Positions 1 to 7,415 are shown, numbered from the stretch's first letter. The stretch: 15,157 nucleotides of DNA from a bacterium (GCA_021812955.1 JAKAMJ010000006.1:1-15157); one strand, 5' to 3'. The notes: generated by a model not told the origin, from the sequence alone. Program-made: numbers and translations.

Positions 1-1
1 C

Positions 2-73
2 CGGCAGTCGGCAGCCATCCGCGCGTCCGACCTGATCATCCGCGGAAATCTCCTGCCACAGCTAACCCCATAG
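2..73 (+). CDS. possible C-terminal tail of an upstream gene (partial)
   Basis: From base 2 one frame stays open to a TAG at 71-73 and reads about 23 residues (ends ...IIRGNLLPQLTP). The composition looks protein-like and the stop sits about 85 bases before the ZIP gene. It is too short to name a family. It could equally be non-coding sequence that happens to be open. Confidence 0.25.
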   Translation, partial: RQSAAIRASDLIIRGNLLPQLTP

Positions 74-113
74 ATTCCAGTGGGAGTTCAGGTTCTCACT
101 GGATAGCCTAGCG

Positions 114-143
114 TTGCGCACCAGAGACGGTTGCGCCTATACT
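114..143 (+). promoter_or_regulatory. candidate promoter of the ZIP transporter gene
   Basis: TATACT at 138-143 is a good -10 box. TTGCGC at 114-119 is a weak -35 with 18-base spacing. Transcription would begin near 150, leaving a leader of only about 8 bases before the ATG at 158. Confidence 0.35.
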
Positions 144-157
144 TAAAGAAAGACAAC

Positions 158-877
158 ATGATCGTCTTCGTCCTCATCGCCGCATTCGTCTCCACGCTCG
201 TGGGAGGGCTTTTCGCGCTGCACCTGAAGGACCGGCTGCACCTCATCCTCGGCTTCAGCGCCGGTGCGATACTCGGCGCCGCGTTCTTCGACCTGCTGCC
301 TGAAGCACTCGATCTCGCCGGCGGCGCATACGCTCCCTCGACCGTGCTCGCCGTGGCCGTAGCCGGCTTCGCTGCGTATCTCGTCCTGGACCGGACCGTC
401 CTCCTGCACACTCACGGCGATACCGACGGCGGCCACGAGCTGCATGGCTGGCACGCGGGCGCCGGGAGCCTCGCTCTTCACAGCTTCCTCGACGGTGTCG
501 GCATCGGTCTCGCGTTCAACGTCTCCACGGTGGCGGGCGTCGTCATCGCTGCAGCCGTACTGACCCACGATTTCTCCGACGGCATAAACACGGTAAGTCT
601 CGTGCTGCGCCGCGCGGGCGCGCGGACGGAGGCATTGCGCTGGCTCTTCATAGACGCCGCCGCGCCCGCGCTCGGCTTGTTCTCCACCCGGTTCTTCACT
701 CTGCCCAAGAGCGAGCTCGGTCTCACGCTTGCGCTCTTTTCCGGCTTCTTCCTTTATATAGGCGCGAGCGACCTAATACCCGAGAGCTATCACGCCCATC
801 CGAAGTGCTGGACGACCGTCATGACCCTCTTAGGCATCGGCACGATCTTCGCCGCAGTCCAGTTCGCCAGCCTCTAG
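158..877 (+). CDS. ZIP-family divalent metal transporter
   Basis: Inner-membrane importer of divalent metal ions (zinc, possibly iron or manganese) of the ZIP/ZupT type. The 239-residue protein has about eight hydrophobic segments. Helix 2 contains DLLPEAL (about residues 45-51). A histidine-rich loop lies at about 84-99 (HTHGD, HELHGWH). The two metal-site helices carry HSFLDG (108-113) and HDFSDG (137-142), matching the HNxxEG and HExPEG motifs of the family with Asp replacing Glu. I chose the ATG at 158 rather than the in-frame TTG at 131 because MIVF begins the first hydrophobic helix and TATACT lies just upstream. The gene stands alone, followed by a gene remnant. Metal specificity cannot be read from sequence. 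Confidence 0.85.
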   Translation: MIVFVLIAAFVSTLVGGLFALHLKDRLHLILGFSAGAILGAAFFDLLPEALDLAGGAYAPSTVLAVAVAGFAAYLVLDRTVLLHTHGDTDGGHELHGWHAGAGSLALHSFLDGVGIGLAFNVSTVAGVVIAAAVLTHDFSDGINTVSLVLRRAGARTEALRWLFIDAAAPALGLFSTRFFTLPKSELGLTLALFSGFFLYIGASDLIPESYHAHPKCWTTVMTLLGIGTIFAAVQFASL

Positions 878-893
878 AACCCGAGTGATTCGT

Positions 894-1025
894 TCACGAT
901 GATGTGCCCGACGCCGACGCGATCACCATCTCCCCCGTCTTCGCGAGAGCGTGCACGCTGCCGAGATAATAATCAGAGAGGACCGACTGCTTGCGCAGCA
1001 TCGCCTGCTTCGCCGAGTCGATTTG
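894..1025 (-). pseudogene. remnant of a LUD-domain (LutC/DUF162-like) gene
   Basis: The minus strand reads about 44 codons, from CAA at 1023-1025 to TGA at 894-896, containing MLRKQSVLSDYYLGSVHALA then KTGEMVIASASG. This resembles the segment of LUD-domain proteins with the pattern ADYFxGSVxAxTExGExVxASASG. An in-frame TAG (1032-1034) lies immediately upstream and the rest of the domain (about 200 residues in the family) is missing on both sides. It is therefore a decayed or truncated copy filling the gap between the ZIP and cdaA genes. The family match is from memory of the pattern. Confidence 0.55.
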
Positions 1026-1050
1026 ACAATGCTAACCAGTAGGTTACCTT
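1023..1050 (+). promoter_or_regulatory. promoter of the diadenylate cyclase gene
   Basis: A perfect TTGACA (1023-1028) is followed after 16 bases by TACCTT (1045-1050, a poor -10). Only 7 bases then separate it from the ATG at 1058, so the transcript would start at or next to the start codon. No Shine-Dalgarno is visible (AAAAAAT precedes the ATG). The -35 overlaps the end of the LUD remnant. Confidence 0.5.
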
Positions 1051-1057
1051 AAAAAAT

Positions 1058-2239
1058 ATGCCCGCGAATCTCATTTCCACCCTCGGCGACAGCCTTCATA
1101 TATTCGCCACGAATCCGGCCAACTGGCTTGATGTCCTCATCATCGCCTCGCTGGCCTATATAATCCTGCGACTCCTGCTCGAAGCCCGTTCGCTTTCCGT
1201 GGCGATCGGCATCCTCATCCTCAGCGTCCTGTATTGGATCTCGTTTCTGTTCAACCTACCGCTCACGAACCTGTTCCTGAAGACGTTCTTCGGCTTCTTC
1301 ATCATATTCATCGCCATAATATTCCAGCGCGAGCTGCGCCGGCTGTTCTCGTTCGTCGGTTTCTTCCGCTTCCAGCGGGTGCTCCCGCCAGCGCAAGCGA
1401 CGATGGACACGCTCGCTCACGCTGTGGCGACGCTGTCTAGCGGCCGGGTCGGCGCACTCATCGTATGCCCCGGACGCGAGTCCATCTCGAGGCATTTTGA
1501 AAAAGGCATCCCTCTCAACGGCGAGTTGTCGCAAGAGCTGCTCCTCAGCATCTTCAGCGAGGAGACGCCCGGCCACGACGGCGCAGCGATAGTCGAGAAC
1601 AACCGGCTCCGTCAATTCGGCGTCCACTTGCCGCTCACCGAGACGACCGATGGGCTCGGCAAGTTCGGCGGGCTACGTCACCGCGCCGCGCTCGGCCTCT
1701 CGGAGCGCTCAGACGCGTTCGTGATCGTCGTATCCGGAGAAACCGGCTCGATAGACGTGGCCTTGCGCGGCGCGTGGGAGCACTGCGCAGACGCGACCGA
1801 GCTGCGCAAGAAGCTCGTAGCATTTTCACGCGCGCTCCCGCAGAAGCATGCGCCCTTCCTCTCGAACTGGCTCAAGAAGGACGTGCTCCTGTTCCTCGCC
1901 TCCTTCGTCCTCGCCGGCATGGCGTGGGGCGTGTACTCGCCGGATTTCGCGCAGACGCAAAAGAACTTCACCGTGTCGCTCGAATTCAGGAACGTTCCGC
2001 CCGGCTACGTCGTGCGCGACGTCGTACCAAGGCAGGTCGTGCTCTCGCTCAAGGGGAAGACTTCCGATTTCGACGTGCTTTCCCCGCAATCGCTCAACGT
2101 ATCCGTGGACCTGAGCTCCGTACAGCGCGCCGGCTGGAAGACCATACCGCTCGCCACGGCAGACGCTGAAGTCCCGCTCAATTTCTCCGCCGTGCAGCTC
2201 TCCCCGAAGAACGTGCAGGTGGACATCGCGAACCAGTAG
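1058..2239 (+). CDS. cdaA: diadenylate cyclase CdaA-type fused to a YbbR domain
   Basis: Makes c-di-AMP from two ATP at the membrane. Residues about 23-90 hold three hydrophobic helices, as in CdaA. The DAC (DisA_N) domain follows at about 110-245, with HDGA at 173-176 and RHRAALG at 207-213, the two signature motifs of catalysis and nucleotide binding. A fourth membrane helix lies at about 277-293, then one YbbR-like beta domain at about 300-391 (from FTVSLEFRNVP to NVQVDI). In Firmicutes the cyclase and its regulator CdaR (several YbbR domains) are separate adjacent genes. Here one 393-residue protein carries both, with a single YbbR unit outside the membrane. Downstream is a convergent response regulator only 8 bases away. 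The catalytic assignment is firm; the regulatory role of the fused domain is inferred. Confidence 0.92.
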   Translation: MPANLISTLGDSLHIFATNPANWLDVLIIASLAYIILRLLLEARSLSVAIGILILSVLYWISFLFNLPLTNLFLKTFFGFFIIFIAIIFQRELRRLFSFVGFFRFQRVLPPAQATMDTLAHAVATLSSGRVGALIVCPGRESISRHFEKGIPLNGELSQELLLSIFSEETPGHDGAAIVENNRLRQFGVHLPLTETTDGLGKFGGLRHRAALGLSERSDAFVIVVSGETGSIDVALRGAWEHCADATELRKKLVAFSRALPQKHAPFLSNWLKKDVLLFLASFVLAGMAWGVYSPDFAQTQKNFTVSLEFRNVPPGYVVRDVVPRQVVLSLKGKTSDFDVLSPQSLNVSVDLSSVQRAGWKTIPLATADAEVPLNFSAVQLSPKNVQVDIANQ

Positions 2240-2247
2240 CCGGTTCG

Positions 2248-2646
2248 CTAGCCCTGCCCCAGATTCTCTTTCACCTTCCTGATGAGCTCGTCGAGCGGCG
2301 TATCCGCTTTGAGGTAGTATTCAAACACCCGGTTCCCGAGCGCGTCAGCTATCTTCTCTACGTCGTCGTAGTTCGTAAGGATTATCACCCGCGCCGTCTT
2401 GCCCCACTCGTCCTCGCGCAGTTTCTTGAGCATCGCAAGGCCGCCCATCTTCGGCATTAGTATGTCGAGCAGTATGAGGTCGGGGTGACGTTCTAGCGCG
2501 ACCGCGAGACCTTCTTCTCCATTGTTCGCCTCAAGCACGCCGAACCCTTCGAGGACAAGCTTGTCGTGCAACACTTTACGAAGCAGCGCATCGTCTTCGA
2601 TCTCTTCGATGACGAGCACGTTCTTGTTTTCCGATTGGTCGTCCAT
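2248..2646 (-). CDS. stand-alone receiver-domain response regulator (CheY-like)
   Basis: A 132-residue single receiver domain with no output domain. The acidic pocket is at D18-D19 (IEDD), the phosphoacceptor is D61 in LILLDILMP, and the switch residues are T91 (IILTN) and K113 (YLKAD). It would accept phosphate from a histidine kinase and act by protein contact. No kinase gene lies in the window, so its partner is unknown. The start is preceded at 8 bases by TACTAT and no Shine-Dalgarno. The gene ends tail-to-tail with cdaA, with no recognisable terminator between them. It lies downstream of the ATPase gene on the same strand (66-base gap) but has its own -10 box. Confidence 0.88.
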   Translation of the reverse strand: MDDQSENKNVLVIEEIEDDALLRKVLHDKLVLEGFGVLEANNGEEGLAVALERHPDLILLDILMPKMGGLAMLKKLREDEWGKTARVIILTNYDDVEKIADALGNRVFEYYLKADTPLDELIRKVKENLGQG

Positions 2647-2654
2647 ATGCGGCT

Positions 2655-2660
2655 ATAGTA
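2655..2660 (-). promoter_or_regulatory. -10 box of the receiver-domain gene
   Basis: TACTAT on the minus strand, 8 bases before the ATG. No clear -35 and no Shine-Dalgarno, consistent with a leaderless or near-leaderless mRNA. Confidence 0.4.
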
Positions 2661-2712
2661 CACCCGCTTGGCTGTTACCAGGATAGGCGTAAGGGGATAT
2701 CCGGGATGGCGC

Positions 2713-5043
2713 TCAGGCGTGCTGGTAGCGCCGGAGCTTGGCGAATTCGCTCACCTGCATCCAGAAGAACGCCCACGCCCACACGAATGCCGCCAGCTCC
2801 CATGAGACCGCTGCCGGCATGAGCCACCCGGTGAGCACGAGCACGGTCGCGAGCGCTTGGGTGAGTCCGGTCGCCGCAATGACCGTGCCAGAAGGCAGGT
2901 ACCTCCACCAGCGCTCCTTGGTATGCGCCACATAGATTAGCAGATGCCCGCCGACCGTAAGCTTCAGGAAGAAGATCGACTCGACTACCGGGAATGGCAG
3001 GTGCCAGTAATCCGCCGCGAGGAAGAACAGGAGGAGGCTGTTCGCGACGCCGACCAGGCCGTACGCGAGGCCTTGCGTGAATTGCGCACGTACGTTTATC
3101 CGTGCCGGACGGGTCGCCACCCGCACACGGTCGGTCGCGAGCGAAATGATGGGAATGTCGTTCAAGAGCGCGAGCAGGATGAGCTGCAACGGGGAAAGCG
3201 GATATGCCCCCACCACGACGCCGAGCACCACGATAGTAACGATGAGCCGGAAGCTCTCCGAGACGCGATAGAGGGAATACGAATAGAGCCTTTCGAATAT
3301 TTTGCGGCCTTCTATGAACGCATCCTTCATGACGGCGATGCCTGGTGAAAGAAGCACGATGTCTGCCGTACCCTTGAGCGCGTCTACGGCGTTCGAGACC
3401 GCGAAGCCTATCGACGCGGCGCGCACTGCCGGGAGGTCGTTGACCCCGTCCCCGTTCGCCGCGACGGTGTAGAAGCCGCGCGCGCGCTCGACGAGCGACA
3501 GCTTGTCCTCGGGGAGTATCTCTGCGAACGCGCTCGTGCTCTGGAACGCAGCCGCATCCAGGTTGCGGATGCCGATACGCTCGAGCTCGTCGCGCGTGAG
3601 GATGTGATCGCCGGGCAGCTCGAGCTTCCGCGCTATCTCCGCCGCGATCGCGCGATTGTCTCCGGTAACCATCGCGACGCCGATGCCGTTGTCCCGCATG
3701 AACCGCACGACCTCGCCCGCATCCTCGCGCAGCTCGTCCGAAAGTGCGAAGATGCCAGCGAGCGCCATGTGCGCCTCCGCTCCCCCGCCCGCCGTCGCGA
3801 GCGCGAGCGTGCGGTATCCGCGTCCGGCCAGCTTGTTTATGTCCGACTCGAAACGCGCGCGAACCTCCGCAGATAGGTCGCACAGCGCCTCGATCACCTG
3901 CGGCGCTCCGAGGGAAAGCGCACGGAGCGCGCCGCCATCTTCATACACCAGAGTAGCTCGTTTGCGCACGGAATCAGCCGGATGGTACGAACGGATCGTA
4001 ACCAGGCGTGCGTCCTCGTCCTCGCCGCCCAGCAGCGCCTGGTTCAGCGTCTCTTCCGGCTCCTGTCGAGCGATAAGCGCGCCAAGATGCCGCACCTCCG
4101 CTTCCGGCAGCCCGTACGCTGCGACCTCGTTCACGACGATGTGATTCTTCGTGAGCGTACCCGTCTTATCGGTGAGCAGGAAATCCGCGTTTGCAAGCTC
4201 CTCGAGCGACGACAGGCGACGCACGATGACGTTCTTCTTCGCGAGCTCGACGACGCCGAGCGCGATGATGAGCGTCATCACGGTCGGAAGCGATATCGGG
4301 ATTCCAGCTATCACGAGCGAGAGGTCGAGGCGGAGCACGTCCACCCAAGACGTGCTGCCGGCGATGAGTATCGCCGTGAGGACGGCGACCGCGATGAGGC
4401 TTAGCACAGAGAGGAACCGCGTGATGCGGAGGATGTCCTTTTCCAGCTGGCTGCGCTTCGGCATGGTACCCGACTTGGCAAGCGTCTTGCCGAACGACGT
4501 GAAGCTGCCGATCGCCGTCACTTCGCCGCTCACGATCCCCGACGCGACGAACGACCCGGAATAGAGCGGGTCGCCGGCGCGTTTCTCCTTCGGGAGCGAC
4601 TCGCCGGTAAGTGCGGCCTCGTTCGCAGTGACGCTGTTCGCCTGAAGCACTTTCGCGTCAGCCGGCACGACATTCCCCGACCGGAGCTCGATGCGGTCTC
4701 CCGGCACTAGCAGTCTCGACGCGATCGTCTGCCAGACGCCGTCGCGCAGCGTCTTCACCGAGACTGAAAGGTGCTCGTTGAGCTTCTCTATGGCGGTGTC
4801 AGCCTTGCGCTCCTGCCACACGGTAACGCCGACGTTGAGCGCGAGCAGGGCCAATATGAACGAGCCGTCGAAATCCTTTCCGCTCGCGTACGAGAGAACG
4901 GCCGCGAGCAGCAGCATCCCGCTTATCGGCGAGACGCTCTTCTGGGCGATCTTCGCCACGAGCGACTGGCGCTTCTCCGTGATCTCGTTATACCCGTGCG
5001 CCGCCTGGTACGCCTCTGCGGTTTTCGTCGGCAATCCTTCCAT
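2713..5043 (-). CDS. P-type ATPase, plasma-membrane H+-ATPase-like (P3A)
   Basis: Membrane cation pump driven by ATP, most like the P3A proton pumps. The 776-residue protein shows TGES (146-149, actuator), IPISLP (248-253, helix M4), DKTGT (292-296, phosphorylated Asp292), TGDN (460-463) and GDGVNDLP (531-538, hinge). Helix M6 has LLNDIPIISLATDRV (about 626-640), matching the LND...I...KDRV pattern of H+-ATPases. There is no metal-binding N-terminal domain and no C-terminal autoinhibitory extension. The nucleotide-domain KGAP motif reads LGAP (about 379-382), so the usual Lys is Leu. Start: ATG with MEGLPTKTAEAY, preceded by TACTAT (10 bases upstream) and AAGGGA. Divergent from the PAP2 gene. 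Proton specificity is inferred from motifs; other monovalent cations cannot be excluded. Confidence 0.88.
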   Translation of the reverse strand: MEGLPTKTAEAYQAAHGYNEITEKRQSLVAKIAQKSVSPISGMLLLAAVLSYASGKDFDGSFILALLALNVGVTVWQERKADTAIEKLNEHLSVSVKTLRDGVWQTIASRLLVPGDRIELRSGNVVPADAKVLQANSVTANEAALTGESLPKEKRAGDPLYSGSFVASGIVSGEVTAIGSFTSFGKTLAKSGTMPKRSQLEKDILRITRFLSVLSLIAVAVLTAILIAGSTSWVDVLRLDLSLVIAGIPISLPTVMTLIIALGVVELAKKNVIVRRLSSLEELANADFLLTDKTGTLTKNHIVVNEVAAYGLPEAEVRHLGALIARQEPEETLNQALLGGEDEDARLVTIRSYHPADSVRKRATLVYEDGGALRALSLGAPQVIEALCDLSAEVRARFESDINKLAGRGYRTLALATAGGGAEAHMALAGIFALSDELREDAGEVVRFMRDNGIGVAMVTGDNRAIAAEIARKLELPGDHILTRDELERIGIRNLDAAAFQSTSAFAEILPEDKLSLVERARGFYTVAANGDGVNDLPAVRAASIGFAVSNAVDALKGTADIVLLSPGIAVMKDAFIEGRKIFERLYSYSLYRVSESFRLIVTIVVLGVVVGAYPLSPLQLILLALLNDIPIISLATDRVRVATRPARINVRAQFTQGLAYGLVGVANSLLLFFLAADYWHLPFPVVESIFFLKLTVGGHLLIYVAHTKERWWRYLPSGTVIAATGLTQALATVLVLTGWLMPAAVSWELAAFVWAWAFFWMQVSEFAKLRRYQHA

Positions 5044-5053
5044 GATTCCCTTA

Positions 5054-5059
5054 ATAGTA
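5054..5059 (-). promoter_or_regulatory. -10 box of the ATPase gene
   Basis: TACTAT on the minus strand, 10 bases before the ATG. AAGGGA between it and the ATG might serve as a weak ribosome-binding site if a short leader exists. Confidence 0.4.
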
Positions 5060-5087
5060 CACCTTCGAAGCGCACTTGCGCGCGTCC

Positions 5088-5098
5088 TATGCTATAAA
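5088..5098 (+). promoter_or_regulatory. -10 region of the PAP2 gene
   Basis: TGCTATAAA, an extended -10, with TATAAA at 5093-5098. The ATG at 5106 lies 7 bases downstream, the exact spacing for a leaderless transcript, which favours 5106 over the ATG at 5100 as the start. Confidence 0.45.
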
Positions 5099-5105
5099 GA
5101 TGCGT

Positions 5106-5570
5106 ATGGACTCGTTCTTCATCTTCGCCGCGAAGTACCTCTACCTGGCCGTGCTCGGCTTGCTCGGCCTGTATGTCCTCATGCAGCCTCGCGACTCCCA
5201 GAAGCGCATGGCGATCTTCGCCGTCCCCGCCGGACTTCTCGCGCTCGCGCTCGGCATGCTTGCCGGCCGCTTCTATTTCGATCCGCGCCCGTTCGTCGTC
5301 GGGCACTTCATGCCGCTCGTGCCGCACGCGCCGGATAACGGCTTCCCTTCAGACCACGAGCTCCTCGTCTCTGCCGCCGCGATGATCGGCACGGTCTGGA
5401 ACCGCCGGCTCGGCATCGCGCTCTGGGCGCTCGCGCTCGTGGTCGCGGTCGCTCGGGTATACGTCGGCGTCCACCACCTGGTCGACGTTGCAGGAAGCTT
5501 CGTCATCTCTTCGGCCGCGGTGCTCGCGGCCTATGCAGCCTTCCGGCATTGGCACAATGAGATAAGGTGA
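5106..5570 (+). CDS. PAP2-family phosphatase, BcrC-like undecaprenyl-diphosphatase
   Basis: Integral membrane lipid phosphatase that probably recycles undecaprenyl diphosphate for cell-wall synthesis. From the ATG at 5106 it has 154 residues. The three PAP2 motifs are present: GRFYFDPRPF (about 54-63), FPSDHE (80-85) and RVYVGVHHLVD (117-127) with the catalytic His and Asp. The PSDH form, rather than PSGH, is typical of BcrC-type undecaprenyl-diphosphatases. Hydrophobic helices surround these motifs. The gene is divergent from the ATPase and ends at a strong hairpin terminator. Substrate is inferred from motif type; a broader phosphatidic-acid phosphatase role is possible. Confidence 0.82.
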   Translation: MDSFFIFAAKYLYLAVLGLLGLYVLMQPRDSQKRMAIFAVPAGLLALALGMLAGRFYFDPRPFVVGHFMPLVPHAPDNGFPSDHELLVSAAAMIGTVWNRRLGIALWALALVVAVARVYVGVHHLVDVAGSFVISSAAVLAAYAAFRHWHNEIR

Positions 5571-5599
5571 ACCGGAGAAGCCGCTCCCGGCACGAAAAT

Positions 5600-5631
5600 C
5601 GAAACGCCCGTCCTCACGGACGGGCGTTTCG
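5600..5631. terminator. bidirectional intrinsic terminator
   Basis: A perfect 14-bp stem, CGAAACGCCCGTCC (5600-5613) against its complement (5618-5631), with loop TCAC. It lies between the convergent PAP2 and DUF5666 genes. T-tracts are short on both sides (TTT in the plus direction, ATTTT after the stem on the minus strand), but stem strength and position suit termination of both genes. Confidence 0.8.
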
Positions 5632-5654
5632 TGTCCATGAAACGAGACTGCCTG

Positions 5655-6338
5655 CTATTTCACCGACACGTCCCTGAACACAGAAGCAGCGATCGTCGTC
5701 GAGGAGACGGTGCCGTACACGCGCACCGTGTCGCCCTCGTTCGCCTGGGCGAGACTGATCGTCGCCCACTTGCTGTTTATCATCTCTGCACCAGTGTTGA
5801 GGGTTACAGAATACGCGGTGCCAGCGGCATCCGTGAGCGTGAACGTACCGGCCGTCGCGTCGAGGCCGGAGAGCTTGCCCTGGATGGTGCGTGCACGCTG
5901 CGCCATGGTCGCGCGCGCCTGCTGCACGTTCGCCTTCGCTTCCTGAGCGACCGCCTGGCGTGCCGTCCAGTCGCGGATGAGCGTCGCGTTCACAGTCCAG
6001 TTCGCGGTCGAATCGACCGTGCCCTGCACGCCGACGAAGTCACCCTGCTTGTAGCTCTCGACCGCCACGCCCTTCGGCAGCACTTCGGCCGAGCTCGGCA
6101 CGTTCACCGTCCATTCGCCTCCCCAGCTCTTCACAGTAACCGTCCCGGACACGGCCGATTCGACCGTGCCGCGGAGCAGCACGTTGCCCTTCGGCCCGAC
6201 CTGAAGCACAGCTTTTTCAGCTGCAGCGACCGGCGCAGCCGGCGCCTGCGCCACGCCGGACGGCGCCTGAGCGAACGCCGCGCCGGCAGACGCCAGGAAC
6301 CCTGCCACCCCGAGCACCGCGATCATCTTTCTTGACAT
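5655..6338 (-). CDS. secreted protein with two DUF5666-like domains
   Basis: Exported protein of unknown function. The 227-residue product begins with a classical signal peptide (MSRKMIAVLGVAGFLASAGAA, cleavage likely after AFA at residue 23). An Ala/Pro/Gln linker follows. Two beta-rich units of DUF5666 type lie at about 52-125 (GTVESAVSGTVTVKS...VNATLIRDW) and 150-225 (TIQGKLSGLDATAGTFTLTD...VRVYGTV...ASVFRDV), joined by an Ala/Gln-rich helix at about 126-148. The GxVxxxxxxxxTV pattern repeats in both, so the protein is an internal duplication. It is monocistronic between a hairpin-rich gap and the bidirectional terminator. An envelope or surface role is inferred; nothing in it suggests an enzyme. 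Confidence 0.75.
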   Translation of the reverse strand: MSRKMIAVLGVAGFLASAGAAFAQAPSGVAQAPAAPVAAAEKAVLQVGPKGNVLLRGTVESAVSGTVTVKSWGGEWTVNVPSSAEVLPKGVAVESYKQGDFVGVQGTVDSTANWTVNATLIRDWTARQAVAQEAKANVQQARATMAQRARTIQGKLSGLDATAGTFTLTDAAGTAYSVTLNTGAEMINSKWATISLAQANEGDTVRVYGTVSSTTIAASVFRDVSVK

Positions 6339-6344
6339 ATGCCT

Positions 6345-6350
6345 ATATGA
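6345..6350 (-). promoter_or_regulatory. possible -10 box of the DUF5666 gene
   Basis: TCATAT on the minus strand, 6 bases before the ATG. It is a weak match; TATAGG overlaps it. No Shine-Dalgarno is present. Confidence 0.25.
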
Positions 6351-6431
6351 GTAATCTGTTAATGCCGCTCCCTGCGACGAGAGCAGCTACTAGTATGCAC
6401 CCGTGCGCCGCTCTAGCGCCAGGCCGCCGCT

Positions 6432-6460
6432 CCCGTCCGCGGTGGATAACTCCGGACGGG
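6432..6460. other. inverted repeat between two minus-strand genes
   Basis: CCCGTCCG (6432-6439) and CGGACGGG (6453-6460) form an 8-bp GC-rich stem with a 13-base loop that contains GTGGATAAC. It lies in the 154-base gap between the end of the EamA gene and the start of the DUF5666 gene. There is no T-tract, so it is a weak terminator candidate. The rest of the gap (6339-6492) shows no gene. Confidence 0.4.
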
Positions 6461-6492
6461 CCGGGCATGCACAAGCCTTGGAGCCGCCGTTA

Positions 6493-6915
6493 TCATTTGA
6501 ACACTATCAACGCGGCGCCGATCACAGTGAGCACGATGCCGATGACGCTCCTGGCGGTGAGCGCCTCTCCGAGGAGAACGGCGGCGAGCAGTATCACCAG
6601 CACGACGCTCATCTTGTCTATGACGGCGACGGCGCTAGCCGGGCCGGCTTGCAACGCTAGGAAATAGAGCAGCCACGACGCAGCCCCGGCGAGCGCGGAC
6701 AGCAGGATGAAAAGCCAGGCCCTCGCGCCGAACGAGCCCAAACCGAAACCCGAAAATTTCCCGAGCGCGAGCCCGCCCGCCACCAGCACGAGTGCCATCA
6801 CTACTCCGCGCACGATGGTCGCTTGCGTCGGGTCGACGCTCTGCAAGCCCATCTTCCCGAAGATGGCGACCAATGCCGCCGTGACAGCAGAACCGCTCGC
6901 GTAGAGCATCCACAT
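6493..6915 (-). CDS. EamA/DMT-superfamily small membrane protein
   Basis: A 140-residue protein made of one EamA (drug/metabolite transporter) unit with four to five hydrophobic helices. Characteristic segments are AIFGKMGLQSVDP near the N-terminus, ASWLLYFLALQAGPASAVAVIDKMSVVLVILL in the middle (split here: ASWLLYFLAL at about 84-93, then AVIDKMSVVLVILLA) and LLGEALTARSVIGIVLTVIGA near the C-terminus. Single-unit members act as dimers, and the substrate is unknown. The start is the ATG at 6915 (MWMLYASG), not an upstream one, because an extended -10 (TGCTATACT) ends 7 bases before it and upstream sequence belongs to the preceding gene. The gene lies 26 bases after the FMN-binding protein gene on the same strand. 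Confidence 0.8.
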   Translation of the reverse strand: MWMLYASGSAVTAALVAIFGKMGLQSVDPTQATIVRGVVMALVLVAGGLALGKFSGFGLGSFGARAWLFILLSALAGAASWLLYFLALQAGPASAVAVIDKMSVVLVILLAAVLLGEALTARSVIGIVLTVIGAALIVFK

Positions 6916-6922
6916 ACGTCTA

Positions 6923-6931
6923 AGTATAGCA
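6923..6931 (-). promoter_or_regulatory. extended -10 promoter of the EamA gene
   Basis: TGCTATACT on the minus strand, with the hexamer at 6923-6928 and 7 bases to the ATG. No Shine-Dalgarno, so a leaderless transcript is likely. Confidence 0.5.
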
Positions 6932-6941
6932 GCTCGCGACG

Positions 6942-7415
6942 CTACGATGCCGGGGTGAGGGCGATCTCGCGCAGTACTGACTCGGTCCCCTTTCCGGAAG
7001 TGAAGTCGCCGAAGCGGACCCACGAGGGCGTCAGTTTCAGGAACACCATCGCGGACGGGTCGAATCGTGTCAACTGCGCGAAGTAGCGCGTGTTCGAGAG
7101 GATGATCGCCGCCAAGCTGACCAGCTCCGGCTCGATGAGCGCGGTACCCGAGAGATCCTTGACCGTGCCTTCGAGCTGGAGCGTCTGCGGCACGGCTTCG
7201 TCCGAGACGACGAACGCCGCCCGATGGTCGTGCTGCAGGTCGGACCATTTGCGCGTGTCAGCGTTCGTCACGAAATAGATGCCGAACGAATCGTCGCTCG
7301 CGAAATACACGGTGCGCGCCCTCGCCGCGCCGTCTTGCGCGATCGTAGCGAGCACGCCCGTCTTGCGGCCCTTCAGGAACGCGAGCGCGGCGGCACGGGA
7401 TTCCTTTTCTTCCAT
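6942..7415 (-). CDS. pyridoxamine 5'-phosphate oxidase-like split-barrel flavoprotein
   Basis: A 157-residue protein of the PNPOx-like FMN-binding split beta-barrel superfamily. It starts with a helix (ESRAAALAFLKG), then the barrel strands TGVLATIAQDGAARARTVYF (about 19-38) and FGIYFVTNADTRKWSDLQHDHRAAF split across about 44-68, followed by LEGTVKDLSG. Such proteins bind FMN, F420 or haem. The missing substrate residues mean that true PNP oxidase activity cannot be claimed, and a general-stress or detoxification role is more usual. Start: the ATG at 7415 (MEEKES) has TACTAT 6 bases upstream, whereas the ATG at 7421 abuts the box. It lies between the secreted barrel gene and the EamA gene on the same strand, each with its own -10 box. 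Confidence 0.72.
   Translation of the reverse strand: MEEKESRAAALAFLKGRKTGVLATIAQDGAARARTVYFASDDSFGIYFVTNADTRKWSDLQHDHRAAFVVSDEAVPQTLQLEGTVKDLSGTALIEPELVSLAAIILSNTRYFAQLTRFDPSAMVFLKLTPSWVRFGDFTSGKGTESVLREIALTPAS

Noticed and set aside
2675..3883. 402-codon open frame on the minus strand
   Set aside because: It is an alternative frame inside the P-type ATPase gene with an Arg/Ala-rich low-complexity product, a shadow of GC-rich codon use.
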